DNA of 64,000 nt from contig NZ_CP063195.1 in NCBI RefSeq assembly GCF_028609885.1, positions 496,001-560,000 of the forward strand. The letters are read 5' to 3'. Both the position numbers and the translations under genes were made by a program. Positions 46,001 through 53,940 of the stretch are shown piece by piece. The notes under the pieces are model-generated. The model had not been told where the DNA came from. It ran no database searches and saw nothing but the letters and a program-made list of their open reading frames with translations. The stretch comes from Corynebacterium jeikeium. GTDB lineage: Bacteria > Actinomycetota > Actinomycetes > Mycobacteriales > Mycobacteriaceae. How positions within the stretch are numbered: the stretch's first letter is position 1; each line of letters starts with the position of its first letter.

Positions 46001-48094
46001 AAGGTGCTGGGCACCCGGGAGGAGGGCATGGTCCTGGACCCAACTGCGGTCCGCCGAGTGGTCGACGCCGCCCAGTGGCTGGCCGAGGGGCGCCAGGCTG
46101 CGAGCGTGGAACAAGCTGTGGATATGCTGCGTGCCCTCGGGCCGCTGAGCCTGGACGGCGTGCGCGAGCGCATCGAACCCTGGGCTGGGACAGTGGAGGA
46201 CAGCCTTGAGCAGCTGCGGGAATTGGTTCCCACGCGCTTGATCGAGGTGCACTTTGGTGGGCAACTGAAACTCGGTGCGGTAGAGGATATGCCTCTGCTG
46301 CGCGACGGCCTGGGAGTGCCAGTTCCACCTGGCGTGGCCATTGCTGCCGAGCAGGTGGATCAGGTGGATAATGCCATCGACCAATTGTTGCTGCGATGGA
46401 TGAAGAATCGCGGCCCCACGACCGCCGCCGAGGCCGCTGCGGAGTTTGGCCTGGGACGCGCAACCTCCGACGCGCTGCTCGCCCGATGGGCCGGGGGAGT
46501 ACAAGGCACGGGAAAGCAGCGCCGCTTGAGCGCCGGACATTTTGTCGACCTGCAGGCGGAAACCCAGCACACGGAAACTCAGCACACCGAAACCCAGTAC
46601 GTGGATACGGGGATGCTTCGCCGCCTCCGGTCGGCAACCCTCGCCGCCGCGCGGGGATCGCTGGAGCCGGTGACCCAGCAGACCTACGCACAGTTCCTGG
46701 CCGACTGGCACGGTCTGGGCCAGATGCAGCGCGAGGAGCTCGCCAGCGCCCTGGAACAACTCGCCGGGGTGCCGATTCCCGCCAGTGCATGGGAAACCCT
46801 GGTGCTTCCCGCGCGCATCCCGGACTATCAGCCGGGAGACCTGGACGAACTACTCAGTACCGGCGAGATTCTCGCTGTCGGTTCCGGACAGGCCGGCGCC
46901 AAGGATGCCTGGCTGTGCTTCATACCCGCGGGCATGGCCGAGTACCTGCTGGAAGGTGGGGAGGGGCTGGAACGTGGCGTCCATAAAGAAACAGTGACCA
47001 CCTTGGGCATGGTGGCCACACAGATCCTCGAGCACCTGCAACGTGGCGGTGCGTTCCTAGCGGCCGAGCTGCAATCGGTGACGGGGGCGGATCCCGAGGA
47101 GGTCGACGCTGCGCTGTGGGAGCTCTTCGATGCCGGTTTGGTTGCGCCCGATAGTTTCGCTGCTGTGCGGGCGCGGCTGGCGGAGGCTGGCCCCACTGGC
47201 AAGCAGGCACACCGCGCACCTAGACGGAACCAGGGGCGCGGTTCGGCGCGCCGGGTGCGGATGGGGCGCAGTGGTTTCGCGCGGGCGGCACGGCGGTCGA
47301 TGAACGCGCATTCCTCGGTGCCGGGGCGCTGGTCGGCGGTGTACGGTGCGGGGACTGGCACTGGGATTGGCGCTGGTATTGACGCTGTGGGGGAGCTGGA
47401 AGCCCCGCTCGATGCTGCGGAGCTTGCCCTGGTGCGTTCCGAGGCATGGATCGACCGCTACGCCGTGGTTACTCGTGGGGCAGTCGTGACGGAGAAGGCC
47501 GCCGGGGGCTTCGCTGAGGCATACCGGACGCTGAGCGCCTGGGAGGATTCCGGCGAAGTATTGCGCGGTTACATTGTCGAAGGTTTAGGCGGGGCGCAGT
47601 TCGCTCCGCGCGACGTGATTTCCCAGCTCCGGCGAGCGCAGGACGGGCGTAGTCGTGATGCTGGCGAACCGGCCACACCCGGAAACGCGCCACAGTTGCT
47701 TTCCGTACTGGACCCCGCGAACCCATTCGGCTCCACACTGCCCTGGCCGGAGGTCTCGCGTTCGACCGCGGAGGGGATATCGCCCACGCGCACAGCCGGC
47801 GCGATGATCATTATTGCCGCTGGTCGCGCCGAGGCGTATGTATCCCGCGGCGGCAAAAACGTGAGTCTTTTTTCTCGGCCCGATTTTGGTGACGCCACGT
47901 CTGCCGAGCTCGGCGCCTCAGCTCCGCAGATCGATCTGGTGGTTGGGGCTCTCAAGGAAGCTATCCGTGCCCAGCGTTTGAGTCCTGTGACCATAGAGAA
48001 GGTCAACGGTTCCTCGGTGATGGACATTGCTACGACAGATTGGGTGGCCGCAGGCGCACGCCTTACTCCGAAGGGGCTGAGCATCCGTGCCTGA
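43100..48094 (+). CDS. lhr: Lhr-family ATP-dependent DNA helicase
   Basis: A 1664-residue superfamily 2 helicase. Walker A PTGSGKT (residues 46-52), TPESLYLML (Ia/Ib region), DEVH (174-177), SATV (209-212), RecA2 signature region VQRCGRAGHNVGA, then the winged-helix and beta-barrel modules of the Lhr core and a long C-terminal part. Lhr unwinds RNA:DNA hybrids and participates in DNA repair. Residues about 250-328 are an acidic insertion before RecA2. A 15-bp tandem repeat gives ETQHT repeats (46559-46603). The frame is open upstream to 42575 but this overlaps cysQ; ATG 43100 fits. It overlaps the nei gene by 8 nt. Confidence 0.92.
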   Translation: MAVDPLDSFYAPVAAWFRDVFAEPTIVQTQAWRAISAGQNALVVAPTGSGKTLAAFLWSLSRLSGGSFFNDAPTPEKSSPTKVLYISPLKALGVDVSRNLAAPLAGIARVADAMGETAAPVRVGVRSGDTPQSERSKLLRNPPEILVTTPESLYLMLTSKAAATLANVDTVIVDEVHAVAGTKRGTHLALSLERLEMLTGRAVQRIGLSATVNPVDKVASFLGGDRPVTVVNPEQPKSWDVQVTSVVEDFQDPPAVEDVALAEYEVAESEAASEKETEEALVDGAPVDEALLGPSLIGEGVGGSTQVGSGARVASGVDKESALPQQKSVWPHVQRAIYRQVMENRSTLVFVNSRRAAERLTGALNEEWAKEHDPDALAAPTRRDPAQMMAQSGAVRGMDGAGVARAHHGSVSKDERADIEAALKSGELRCVVATSSLELGIDMGLVDHVVQVGAPPSVAAAVQRCGRAGHNVGATSHATIYPLHKQDAEAAVVVVDRLLKGELEPLHVVHNALDVLAQQTVAATVQAGAGGTSGADGTGALDVEEWWRVVRRAHPYATLPREAFDGVIEMISGRYPSTDFADLKARAIYDPVAGTLEARPGAQRLAVTSGGTIPDRGMFGVFLAAGENDGARRVGELDEEMVYESRVGDVFTLGASSWRILEINRDQVIVAPAAGHTGRLPFWVGDAAGRPVELGKAIGENRRTWGSGTLADIRSADFLDAHTRANLDAYYQEQKETAGIIPDERTVLIERFRDDIGDWRVVVHTPFGRGVNAPWALALGAELNRRTGIDAMAVAGDDGMVLRLPYSDEPPGMELLLGEGYSGAERAEATLADVMEEVGSSALFAARFRESAARALLLPRRNPGKRQPLWQQRQRAAQLLDVAREHPEFPVMVETMRECVHDVYNLDFLKALVANLGQRGVRLAEVTTEAPSAFAESLLFTYTSAFMYEGDSAERAAALAVDPALLAKVLGTREEGMVLDPTAVRRVVDAAQWLAEGRQAASVEQAVDMLRALGPLSLDGVRERIEPWAGTVEDSLEQLRELVPTRLIEVHFGGQLKLGAVEDMPLLRDGLGVPVPPGVAIAAEQVDQVDNAIDQLLLRWMKNRGPTTAAEAAAEFGLGRATSDALLARWAGGVQGTGKQRRLSAGHFVDLQAETQHTETQHTETQYVDTGMLRRLRSATLAAARGSLEPVTQQTYAQFLADWHGLGQMQREELASALEQLAGVPIPASAWETLVLPARIPDYQPGDLDELLSTGEILAVGSGQAGAKDAWLCFIPAGMAEYLLEGGEGLERGVHKETVTTLGMVATQILEHLQRGGAFLAAELQSVTGADPEEVDAALWELFDAGLVAPDSFAAVRARLAEAGPTGKQAHRAPRRNQGRGSARRVRMGRSGFARAARRSMNAHSSVPGRWSAVYGAGTGTGIGAGIDAVGELEAPLDAAELALVRSEAWIDRYAVVTRGAVVTEKAAGGFAEAYRTLSAWEDSGEVLRGYIVEGLGGAQFAPRDVISQLRRAQDGRSRDAGEPATPGNAPQLLSVLDPANPFGSTLPWPEVSRSTAEGISPTRTAGAMIIIAAGRAEAYVSRGGKNVSLFSRPDFGDATSAELGASAPQIDLVVGALKEAIRAQRLSPVTIEKVNGSSVMDIATTDWVAAGARLTPKGLSIRA
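46559..46603 (+). repeat. Three 15-bp tandem repeats within lhr
   Basis: Units GAAACCCAGCACACG, GAAACTCAGCACACC and GAAACCCAGTACGTG encode ETQHT, ETQHT and ETQYV. The repeat is in frame and probably variable in copy number between strains. Confidence 0.8.
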
Positions 48095-48932
48095 GGGTGA
48101 CTCCGTACTCCAGCTTTCCAACCGCCTGCAATGGATGACGGGGCGGACGGTGCGGCATACGGACATCAGGGTTCCACGCTTTGCCACCGAGAGCTTCGAC
48201 GGTGAAGAAGTCCGACGGGTGTGGCCGTATGGGAAGCACTTGTTTATGCACGTTGGCGACCGAGTGATCCACACACACCTGAAGATGGAAGGCGTGTGGG
48301 CGATTCACCGGGCTGGCCAACGCTGGCGCAGGCCGGGCTATAGTGCGCGCATCGTGCTGCGCTTTAGCCCCCAGCACACCGGTGGCGAGGAGATAGAGCT
48401 AGTGGGTCACGACCTCGGCTTCGTGCGGGTGTTCAACTTTGCGGATTATCCGCAGGCTATTGCGCACTTGGGGCCGGACATTCTGGCGGAAGACTGGCAA
48501 GACGGCGGCAGGGAAGAGGCCATTGGGCGGATACTGCAACGGCCGGAAAGGACCCTCGGTGCCGCGCTGCTGGATCAGAAGAACGTCGCGGGGATTGGCA
48601 ACGAGTATCGCGCCGAGGTGATGTTCCTAGTGGGAATGCACCCGGAGGTGAAGGTGGGGCAGGTGGGAGAAGTGGGCGTCACAAAAACAATAGACCTGGC
48701 GCGAAGAGTGATGTGGGATAACCGTCTTGAGCCGCACCGAGTCTTCACAGGCGACCGTCGGGCCGGGCAAACTAACTGGGTGTTTGGCCGTGCGGGTAAG
48801 GCATGCCGGCGGTGCGGGACGGCGATCCAGCAGTCAACGCTAGGAGGACGCTGGGCTGGTGGGGATCCGGATCTAGATTCGGCGGAGTTGGAGCGGATTA
48901 TCTGGTGGTGTCCGAACTGTCAGGAGCGGTGA
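48087..48932 (+). CDS. nei2: Nei-type DNA glycosylase/AP lyase
   Basis: A 281-residue Fpg/Nei family base-excision-repair enzyme. It has the catalytic N-terminal Pro-Glu (MPEGDS) after start removal, the helix-two-turn-helix region (LLDQKNVAGIGNEYRAEVMFLVGMHP), and a C-terminal zinc finger (CRRCG ... CPNC). It excises oxidised pyrimidines. It starts at GTG 48087, overlapping lhr by 8 nt; lhr-nei adjacency is also found in mycobacteria, suggesting a shared repair role. Confidence 0.9.
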   Translation: MPEGDSVLQLSNRLQWMTGRTVRHTDIRVPRFATESFDGEEVRRVWPYGKHLFMHVGDRVIHTHLKMEGVWAIHRAGQRWRRPGYSARIVLRFSPQHTGGEEIELVGHDLGFVRVFNFADYPQAIAHLGPDILAEDWQDGGREEAIGRILQRPERTLGAALLDQKNVAGIGNEYRAEVMFLVGMHPEVKVGQVGEVGVTKTIDLARRVMWDNRLEPHRVFTGDRRAGQTNWVFGRAGKACRRCGTAIQQSTLGGRWAGGDPDLDSAELERIIWWCPNCQER

Positions 48933-49378
48933 GCTTCTTCGAGGTGGGGGAAGAGGTCGCTAGAGAGGCTGCTTCGCGGACTACTTGACAATCCGGTCAA
49001 TAGCCCCAAAAAGGGGTGGTTTCGTTCGGTGGGAGGGGTAAAAGTGCAGGTCGCGTGAGTTTACCTAAAGTTCATGTAGCTCAAGGTTATGTATTTAGAA
49101 AAAGTGCGATTGTGTGAAAATTTCGGAAACAAAAGGGTCTGCTATTCTTATTTTTTAAGGATGGGTGTGTTTGTGTGGGGTGGTTACCGCGTCAATCAAG
49201 GCTTTTCGATGGTCAAAGCAAGGGTTACCTAAGTAGACGGCTCGGGCTAAATTGCAGGGGTGTGAATCCGGTTTCGGCGAGGTGGGTGGAGTTCTTTAAG
49301 GGTTGACTAAGGTTCTTTTGGTGAACTGTTGCTTAAGGGTTGGTGAACTTGGGGTTAAATGCCGTGCACGGGGGCGCA

Positions 49379-49395
49379 TAATTGTCGAACAATTA
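49379..49395. promoter_or_regulatory. Palindromic candidate operator TAATTGT-CGA-ACAATTA
   Basis: Perfect 7-bp arms with a 3-bp spacer, about 264 bp upstream of the secreted-protein start codon. It may be an operator; the regulator is unknown. Confidence 0.45.
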
Positions 49396-49590
49396 CCGGC
49401 TTTGAGGAGCTAGAGTTAAATCCCGTCACTCAGAACCTGGGTGTGTAGCGGCCCTCGCAATTCGGCGCGCAGCACCCGGGGAGGGCACCCCTAAGACCGG
49501 ATTCAAACCCATAGTCACCTGGCCGAAATCTCGCAGAACCCCTTGGCTGGCGGCGCGTATTCTCGCAGCATCACCAAACACGCCCCAGCC

Positions 49591-49627
49591 CGTGCGAGCC
49601 GGAGAGTATCCAGCTCGCGCACGTTTT
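49591..49627 (+). promoter_or_regulatory. Leader hairpin before the secreted-protein gene
   Basis: CGTGCGAGC (49591-49599) pairs with GCTCGCGCACG (49613-49623) leaving a 2-nt bulge, followed by GTTTTCG; 35 nt upstream of the start codon. It could be an attenuator or an mRNA-stabilising 5' hairpin. Confidence 0.4.
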
Positions 49628-49658
49628 CGTCCAGTGGCGTGCAAGAGGAGCACAAAAC

Positions 49659-50471
49659 ATGAAGAACCTGTGGAAGAACGGTGCAAGTGCAGCTGCTGCC
49701 GCCGCTATCGTTGCAGCAGCCGTAGCATCTCCCGCATCCGCAATCACCAAGGAAGAGCACTACCCGGAGACTCCGAAGCTCAACCCGACCCTGCCGATCG
49801 TCAACACCACTCACGGTAGCGACCACATCAAGGCCAACGTCCTGAACCCGCACCCGGTATGCAACTCCGGCGAGGACTACCGCACCGTCGTCTACAAGGT
49901 GGACGACAAGTTCACCCCGGCGGGCACCATCTCCGCCACCAACCAGTCCAAGAACACCATCCCGCTGACCCAGGAGCTGTCCAAGACTCAGACCATCTCC
50001 ATCAGCATCAAGGGTGACCGCACGGAGACCACCAGCGTCAACCTGGGCGGCGAAGGCTCCGCCAAGGACGCCAAGGGCAGCGTTGGCATCGCCTACGAGC
50101 TGGCAAAGACCATCGGCGCTGAGGCTTCCTACTCCCTGAGCTGGAACGTTGGCCAGACCGTTGGCCCGTACGACGTCCCGGCAGGCCACACCGGCGAGGC
50201 CACCTACGGCTTCCGCACCATCAACATGACCGGCACCCAGCAGTTCTGCAAGGCCAACGGCACCTGGTCCACCCCGACCCCGTGGTCCGCGCTGACTCCG
50301 ATCAAGAACCAGGTCAACGTGAAGCTGTACGGCAACCCGGCTGACTCCGCTGTCCCGGCAAAGCCGGAGGACGCCGAGAAGCCTGCTGATAAGCCGGCCG
50401 ACAAGCCGGCTGAGAAGCCAGCTGACAAGCCAGCTGACGAAGCAAAGCCGGCTGAGAACGCCGACGCATAA
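49659..50471 (+). CDS. Secreted protein of unknown function with KPA-rich tail
   Basis: A 270-residue protein with an Ala-rich signal peptide (cleavage after SPASA, about residue 28). The mature domain is Ser/Thr-rich with alternating polar/hydrophobic residues (TISATNQSKNTIPLTQELSKTQTISIS, later EASYSLSWNVGQTVGPYDVPAGH) and two cysteines (VCNSG, FCKANG). The C-terminus is a low-complexity Lys-Pro-Ala/Asp repeat (KPADKPADKPAEK). I do not recognise the family; the strand pattern recalls aerolysin/ETX-type beta-barrel proteins, but this is only an impression. GAGGAG precedes ATG 49659. The next secreted gene follows after 113 nt. Confidence 0.72.
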   Translation: MKNLWKNGASAAAAAAIVAAAVASPASAITKEEHYPETPKLNPTLPIVNTTHGSDHIKANVLNPHPVCNSGEDYRTVVYKVDDKFTPAGTISATNQSKNTIPLTQELSKTQTISISIKGDRTETTSVNLGGEGSAKDAKGSVGIAYELAKTIGAEASYSLSWNVGQTVGPYDVPAGHTGEATYGFRTINMTGTQQFCKANGTWSTPTPWSALTPIKNQVNVKLYGNPADSAVPAKPEDAEKPADKPADKPAEKPADKPADEAKPAENADA

Positions 50472-50584
50472 ACCCCTTATCGCGCAGAATATCCAGCAGG
50501 TTCGAAGGGGCTTGAGCTACTGCTCCTAGCTTTCGCAGGCTATGTCCCTTCACCCCGCCCCTACTAAGTAAGGAACCCCCTCAC

Positions 50585-51346
50585 ATGAAGAAGAACGCAG
50601 CTTCCCTGACCCTCGCTGCTGCCATTGGCGTGACCACCGCTTTCGCGGGCGCTGGCAACGCTTTCGCTGAAGATGCTGTCGATCCTGGCTTCAACCACGA
50701 CGTTGCTGTCGCTGAGAACACTGACGCTGCCGAGGCTCCGGCTGATGAAGCTCCGGCTGACGAAGCCGAAAAGCCGTCCGCTGACGAGGCCCCGGCTGCC
50801 GAAGCCGAAAAGCCGTCCGCTGACGAGGCTGAGCAGCCCGCTAAGGACGAGGCTGAGCAGTCCGGCGAGAAGTACGACCTGAAGCCGGAGATCCGCGTCG
50901 CTGCTGGCAAGGCTGCTGGTTTCGCAGGCCTGGTCTCCATCTCCGCCAAGAACGTTGGCTCCGAGACCTACTACCAGGACTTCCCGGCTACCTCCTTCCG
51001 TATCGACGTGCACACCGAGAAGGGACCGAAGGGTGTTGACCGCCTGATCACCCCGGGCTGGTTCAACGGTGCATACACCCGTGACCTGGGCTTCGACAAG
51101 GAAAAGTCTGTTCGTAGCTTCGAGGTCACCCTGTCCAACCCGGTCAACCCGGGTGATTCCCAGCTGCTGGCGAACCTGAACTTCGGCGATGGCAAGACCA
51201 AGCTGGGGCGCCTGGTGAACTACATCACCGTCACCCAGACCGGTCGTCTGGAAGAGGACAAGTCCACTTCTAACGACCAGAACGTCGACTCCCGTGAGAT
51301 CACCACCACCGACGTTATGCACAAGCCGACCAAGGGTCTGTTCTAG
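50585..51346 (+). CDS. Secreted protein with acidic Ala/Glu/Pro repeats
   Basis: 253 residues: signal peptide (cleavage near AFAED, about residue 28), then an acidic low-complexity region (residues about 48-92; repeated ADEAP and EAEKPSADEA units), then a globular domain (YDLKPEIRVAAGKAAGFAGLVSISAKNVGSETYYQDFPATSFRIDVHTEKGPKGVDR ends near the C-terminus with a KPTKGLF tail). Family not recognised. It follows the KPA-tailed secreted protein on the same strand and is closed by a strong terminator, so the two probably form an envelope-protein unit. Confidence 0.7.
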   Translation: MKKNAASLTLAAAIGVTTAFAGAGNAFAEDAVDPGFNHDVAVAENTDAAEAPADEAPADEAEKPSADEAPAAEAEKPSADEAEQPAKDEAEQSGEKYDLKPEIRVAAGKAAGFAGLVSISAKNVGSETYYQDFPATSFRIDVHTEKGPKGVDRLITPGWFNGAYTRDLGFDKEKSVRSFEVTLSNPVNPGDSQLLANLNFGDGKTKLGRLVNYITVTQTGRLEEDKSTSNDQNVDSREITTTDVMHKPTKGLF

Positions 51347-51399
51347 TCTGATCTCTGATCGGATCTCTGATCTGAATGGCTAACTCCGTCTAAACACAC

Positions 51400-51435
51400 T
51401 AAGGCTCCCCGCGTCAGCGGGGAGCCTTAGTTTCG
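51400..51435 (+). terminator. Terminator after secreted-protein pair
   Basis: A 13-bp perfect stem (TAAGGCTCCCCGC at 51400-51412 with its complement at 51417-51429), 4-nt loop, followed by GTTTCG. Confidence 0.85.
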
Positions 51436-51514
51436 TTATCTAGAATTCGCTCTGCACAGTGGGTTTTGCCAGATGGCTAGGAACTGAAGGCGCTGGGTCT
51501 AGTTTCTACCTTTG

Positions 51515-51739
51515 TTAAGGAAGCATCCAGTTCGATTCACCCTTCAGCAGGACGCGAATCGCGATAGCCAGCAGCAAGCCTGGTGCGAGCAGTAAGCCGA
51601 ACCATCCAGGTGCAATGTTAGACAGTGAGGACGAGGGGGACGGGGTGCCTTCCGTCCGGGCAGCTTGTGCCGGCGCAGCTACGCCAGCGCTGATGGATGC
51701 GGCTGCGATACCTACTGCCAAAGCCTTGCGGATCTTCAT
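51515..51739 (-). CDS. Small secreted/membrane protein (74 aa)
   Basis: ATG 51739 with AAAGGA 10 nt upstream. The 74 residues comprise a signal peptide (LAVGIAAASISAGVAAPAQA|A), a short Ser/Pro linker, and a hydrophobic segment (WFGLLLAPGLLLAIAIRVLL) with a charged tail, giving a small membrane-tethered peptide. Function unknown. The frame from 51775 adds a leader without support. A GlxR-like site lies 76 bp upstream. Confidence 0.6.
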   Translation of the reverse strand: MKIRKALAVGIAAASISAGVAAPAQAARTEGTPSPSSSLSNIAPGWFGLLLAPGLLLAIAIRVLLKGESNWMLP

Positions 51740-51814
51740 TGGGGGGTGTTCCTTTCTGGGCATTCGTGCGGTCACAACCAGTCAAAACCAGCTATGGGGG
51801 AAGCGGGTTTCGTA

Positions 51815-51830
51815 AGTGAAATCGATCACC
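51815..51830. promoter_or_regulatory. GlxR-like palindrome
   Basis: AGTGAAATCGATCACC keeps the core GTGA-N6-TCAC of the GlxR/CRP consensus; both outer bases deviate. It lies upstream of the small membrane protein. Confidence 0.45.
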
Positions 51831-51920
51831 GAGCCCCCAGCCTTAGCTTTCGGGGCGGATTCAGGCGCGATTGGCGCTGGATCGAGGTTGCGACAGACAG
51901 CTTTCGGCGAAAGTTCGGGC

Positions 51921-52050
51921 GCAAATGTCGTTAGAACGGGAATACGTCGGACGGTTTTCAAACCGTAGGGCGAGCGCGTCTCTCTGACCAGGCATTATGT
52001 ATAGATGAAAATGTGTTTAAATAACGTATTCTCGTTCTAGCGACATTTGC
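51921..52050. repeat. 130-bp inverted-repeat unit (MITE-like or structured RNA)
   Basis: The outer arms are 27 bp with 25 matches (51921-51947 against 52050-52024; arms begin GCAAATGTCG). Inside the left part is a perfect 7-bp hairpin ACGGTTT/AAACCGT (51951-51966), and the right part is AT-rich (TGTATAGATGAAAATGTG). No flanking direct repeat is visible. It could be a non-autonomous mobile element or encode a structured RNA; the sequence alone does not decide. Confidence 0.6.
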
Positions 52051-52127
52051 CCAGAAACCGGCGCCCGCTCGCCTCGACAGTATCTAGCTCCGGCGCCCTC
52101 CCCAGCGTTAGCCTTCGGAGTAAGTCG

Positions 52128-53831
52128 CTAATCCCGGTGCTGACGGTAGTAGGCGATGAGGTCGTCGGTGGAGGAGTCGCCGGCGTCACTACGCTCCTCA
52201 CCAGTAACCGCAGGCAACAGCGCGTTTGCCTGCTTCTTGCCGAGCTCCACCCCCCACTGGTCAAAGCTGTTGATACCCCAGATCACGCCCTGTACGAAGA
52301 CAATGTGCTCGTACAGTGCGATCAGTGCGCCCAGCGTCTTCGGGGTCAGCTTGTTGGCCAGGATCGTGGTGGTCGGACGGTTGCCGGGCATCACCTTGTG
52401 CGGGATCAAACCGGGGGCCACACCCTCCTCCTTCAACTCCTCGGCGTTCTTGCCGAAGGCCAGCACGCGGGTCTGGGCAAAGAAGTTGGACATCAACATG
52501 TCGTGCATGCTGGTGGTTCCGTCGGCGGCGACTGCATCGTCGTGCGGGTTGACGAAGCCAATGAAGTCAGCCGGCACCAGGTGCGTGCCCTGGTGGAGCA
52601 GCTGGAAGAAAGCGTGCTGGCCGTTCGTGCCGGGCTCGCCCCAGTAGATTTCGCCGGATGGTACCTCCACCGGGGTGCCGTCTAGCTGCACGGACTTGCC
52701 ATTGGATTCCATCGTCAGCTGCTGCAGATAGGCGGGGAAGCGCGCCATGTCCTCGGAATACGGCAGCACTGCGTGCGACTGCGCTCCCAGAAAGTCGGTG
52801 TACCACACGCCCAGCATGCCCATCAGTACCGGAATGTTCATCTCCAGTGGCTCGGTGCGGAAGTGGTCGTCTACCTCGTGGAAGCCCTCCAGGAAGCGCA
52901 TGAAGTCCTGCGGCCCAATGGCGGCCATCAGGGACAGGCCAATGGCGGAATCCACGGAGTAGCGGCCGCCTACCCAGTCCCAAAACTCGAACATGTTCTT
53001 CGTGTCGATGCCGAAGTCCTGCACCTTTTCCGCCGCGGTGGAGACGGCCACGAAGTGCTTGGCGGTGATGTCACGGATGGCGTCGTCCCCCTCGACGTCC
53101 ACGCCCTCATCGGCGAGGTTGCGCAGCAGCCAGCGGCGCGCGGCGTGGGCGTTGGCCAGGGTCTCAGAGGTGGTGAAGGTCTTGGAGGCAATGACGAAAA
53201 GGGTGGATTCGGGATCCAGCCCGTCGAGAGTGCCGGCCACGTCCGCCGGGTCGATGTTGGAGATGAAGTGCGGCGTAATGCCGGCCGTCATGTAGGGGCG
53301 CAGTGCCTGTGCAGCCATCGCCGGACCCAGGTCGGAGCCGCCGATGCCGATGTTCACGACGTGCTTGATGGTGTGCCCGGTCACGCCCTGCCAGGAGCCG
53401 GAGCGGAGCGCCTTAGCGAAGTCGCGCATGCGGCCCAGCACTGCGTGCACGTCGGCGGCCACGTCCTGCGTCTCGTCGGCTCCGACTGGGATGCTGAACT
53501 CGCGGTCGACCGGAATGCGCAGCGCGGTGTGCAGCACGGCACGATCCTCGGTGGTGTTGATGTGCTCGCCGTCGAACATGGCGCTGCGGTAGTCCTCCAG
53601 GCCACGGGCGCGCGCCAGGTCCAGCAGCAGGCGCAGTCCGCGCTCGTCGATGAGGTTCTTCGACAGGTCTACGTGCAGCGGACCTACGTTGTAGGTCATG
53701 TCGCTGGAACGTCCCGGCTGTTCGGTGAAGAGCTCTCGCAGTTGGGTGCCGCGCGTTGCGTCGGCATATTCGGTGAGCTTCTTCCATTCCCGTGTCTTAT
53801 GTGCGGCTTCGCGTTGTTGTGGCATAGGCAC
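52128..53831 (-). CDS. pgi: Glucose-6-phosphate isomerase
   Basis: About 567 residues, interconverting glucose-6-P and fructose-6-P. PGI signatures: [31 protein letters not shown], the phosphosugar region [20 protein letters not shown], the C-terminal signature [26 protein letters not shown], and [15 protein letters not shown] place the start at GTG 53831, 7 nt after AAAGGAG; ATG 53825 is too far from it, and the open frame to 53975 overlaps the gabD promoter. It is divergent from gabD with a palindrome between them. Confidence 0.94.
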   Translation of the reverse strand: MPMPQQREAAHKTREWKKLTEYADATRGTQLRELFTEQPGRSSDMTYNVGPLHVDLSKNLIDERGLRLLLDLARARGLEDYRSAMFDGEHINTTEDRAVLHTALRIPVDREFSIPVGADETQDVAADVHAVLGRMRDFAKALRSGSWQGVTGHTIKHVVNIGIGGSDLGPAMAAQALRPYMTAGITPHFISNIDPADVAGTLDGLDPESTLFVIASKTFTTSETLANAHAARRWLLRNLADEGVDVEGDDAIRDITAKHFVAVSTAAEKVQDFGIDTKNMFEFWDWVGGRYSVDSAIGLSLMAAIGPQDFMRFLEGFHEVDDHFRTEPLEMNIPVLMGMLGVWYTDFLGAQSHAVLPYSEDMARFPAYLQQLTMESNGKSVQLDGTPVEVPSGEIYWGEPGTNGQHAFFQLLHQGTHLVPADFIGFVNPHDDAVAADGTTSMHDMLMSNFFAQTRVLAFGKNAEELKEEGVAPGLIPHKVMPGNRPTTTILANKLTPKTLGALIALYEHIVFVQGVIWGINSFDQWGVELGKKQANALLPAVTGEERSDAGDSSTDDLIAYYRQHRD

Positions 53832-53863
53832 AGCTGGGCTCCTTTCGTCGCTGTAATTATCAC

Positions 53864-53881
53864 TTTCCACGGTAGTGGAAA
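53864..53881. promoter_or_regulatory. Palindrome between pgi and gabD
   Basis: TTTCCAC-GGTA-GTGGAAA: perfect 7-bp arms with a 4-bp spacer in the 109-bp divergent region, a candidate operator for one or both genes. Unknown regulator. Confidence 0.4.
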
Positions 53882-53940
53882 AGGTGCAGGCTCGTGGCGG
53901 TCTGCAAGCCTGCTTCCGAAAGACGCGTATATGTGGGTGT

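Larger units (their letters stand above)
48933..49658. other. Long non-coding region upstream of the secreted-protein gene
   Basis: 726 bp without a credible gene. It is notably AT-rich to about 49420. It contains small hairpins just after nei (TTGAC..GTCAA at 48985; CCCC..GGGG at 49004), a perfect 7-bp-arm palindrome at 49379-49395, and a hairpin in the likely leader at 49591-49623. Confidence 0.55.
51740..52127. other. Intergenic region with GlxR-like site and inverted-repeat unit
   Basis: 388 bp with no gene. It holds the GlxR-like palindrome at 51815-51830 and a 130-bp inverted-repeat unit at 51921-52050. Confidence 0.55.

Noticed and set aside
46559..46603. CRISPR-like short repeats
   Set aside because: The repeats are directly tandem and in frame within lhr with no spacers; no cas genes are present in the window.
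49494..49520. T-arm-like GGATTCAAACCC in the non-coding region before the secreted gene
   Set aside because: No other part of a tRNA can be folded on either strand.
51945..52000. tRNA-like anticodon hairpin (GGTTTTCAAACC) with possible variable arm
   Set aside because: No acceptor stem, D-arm or T-arm sequence (GGTTCGANNCC) can be matched around it; it is part of the inverted-repeat unit.
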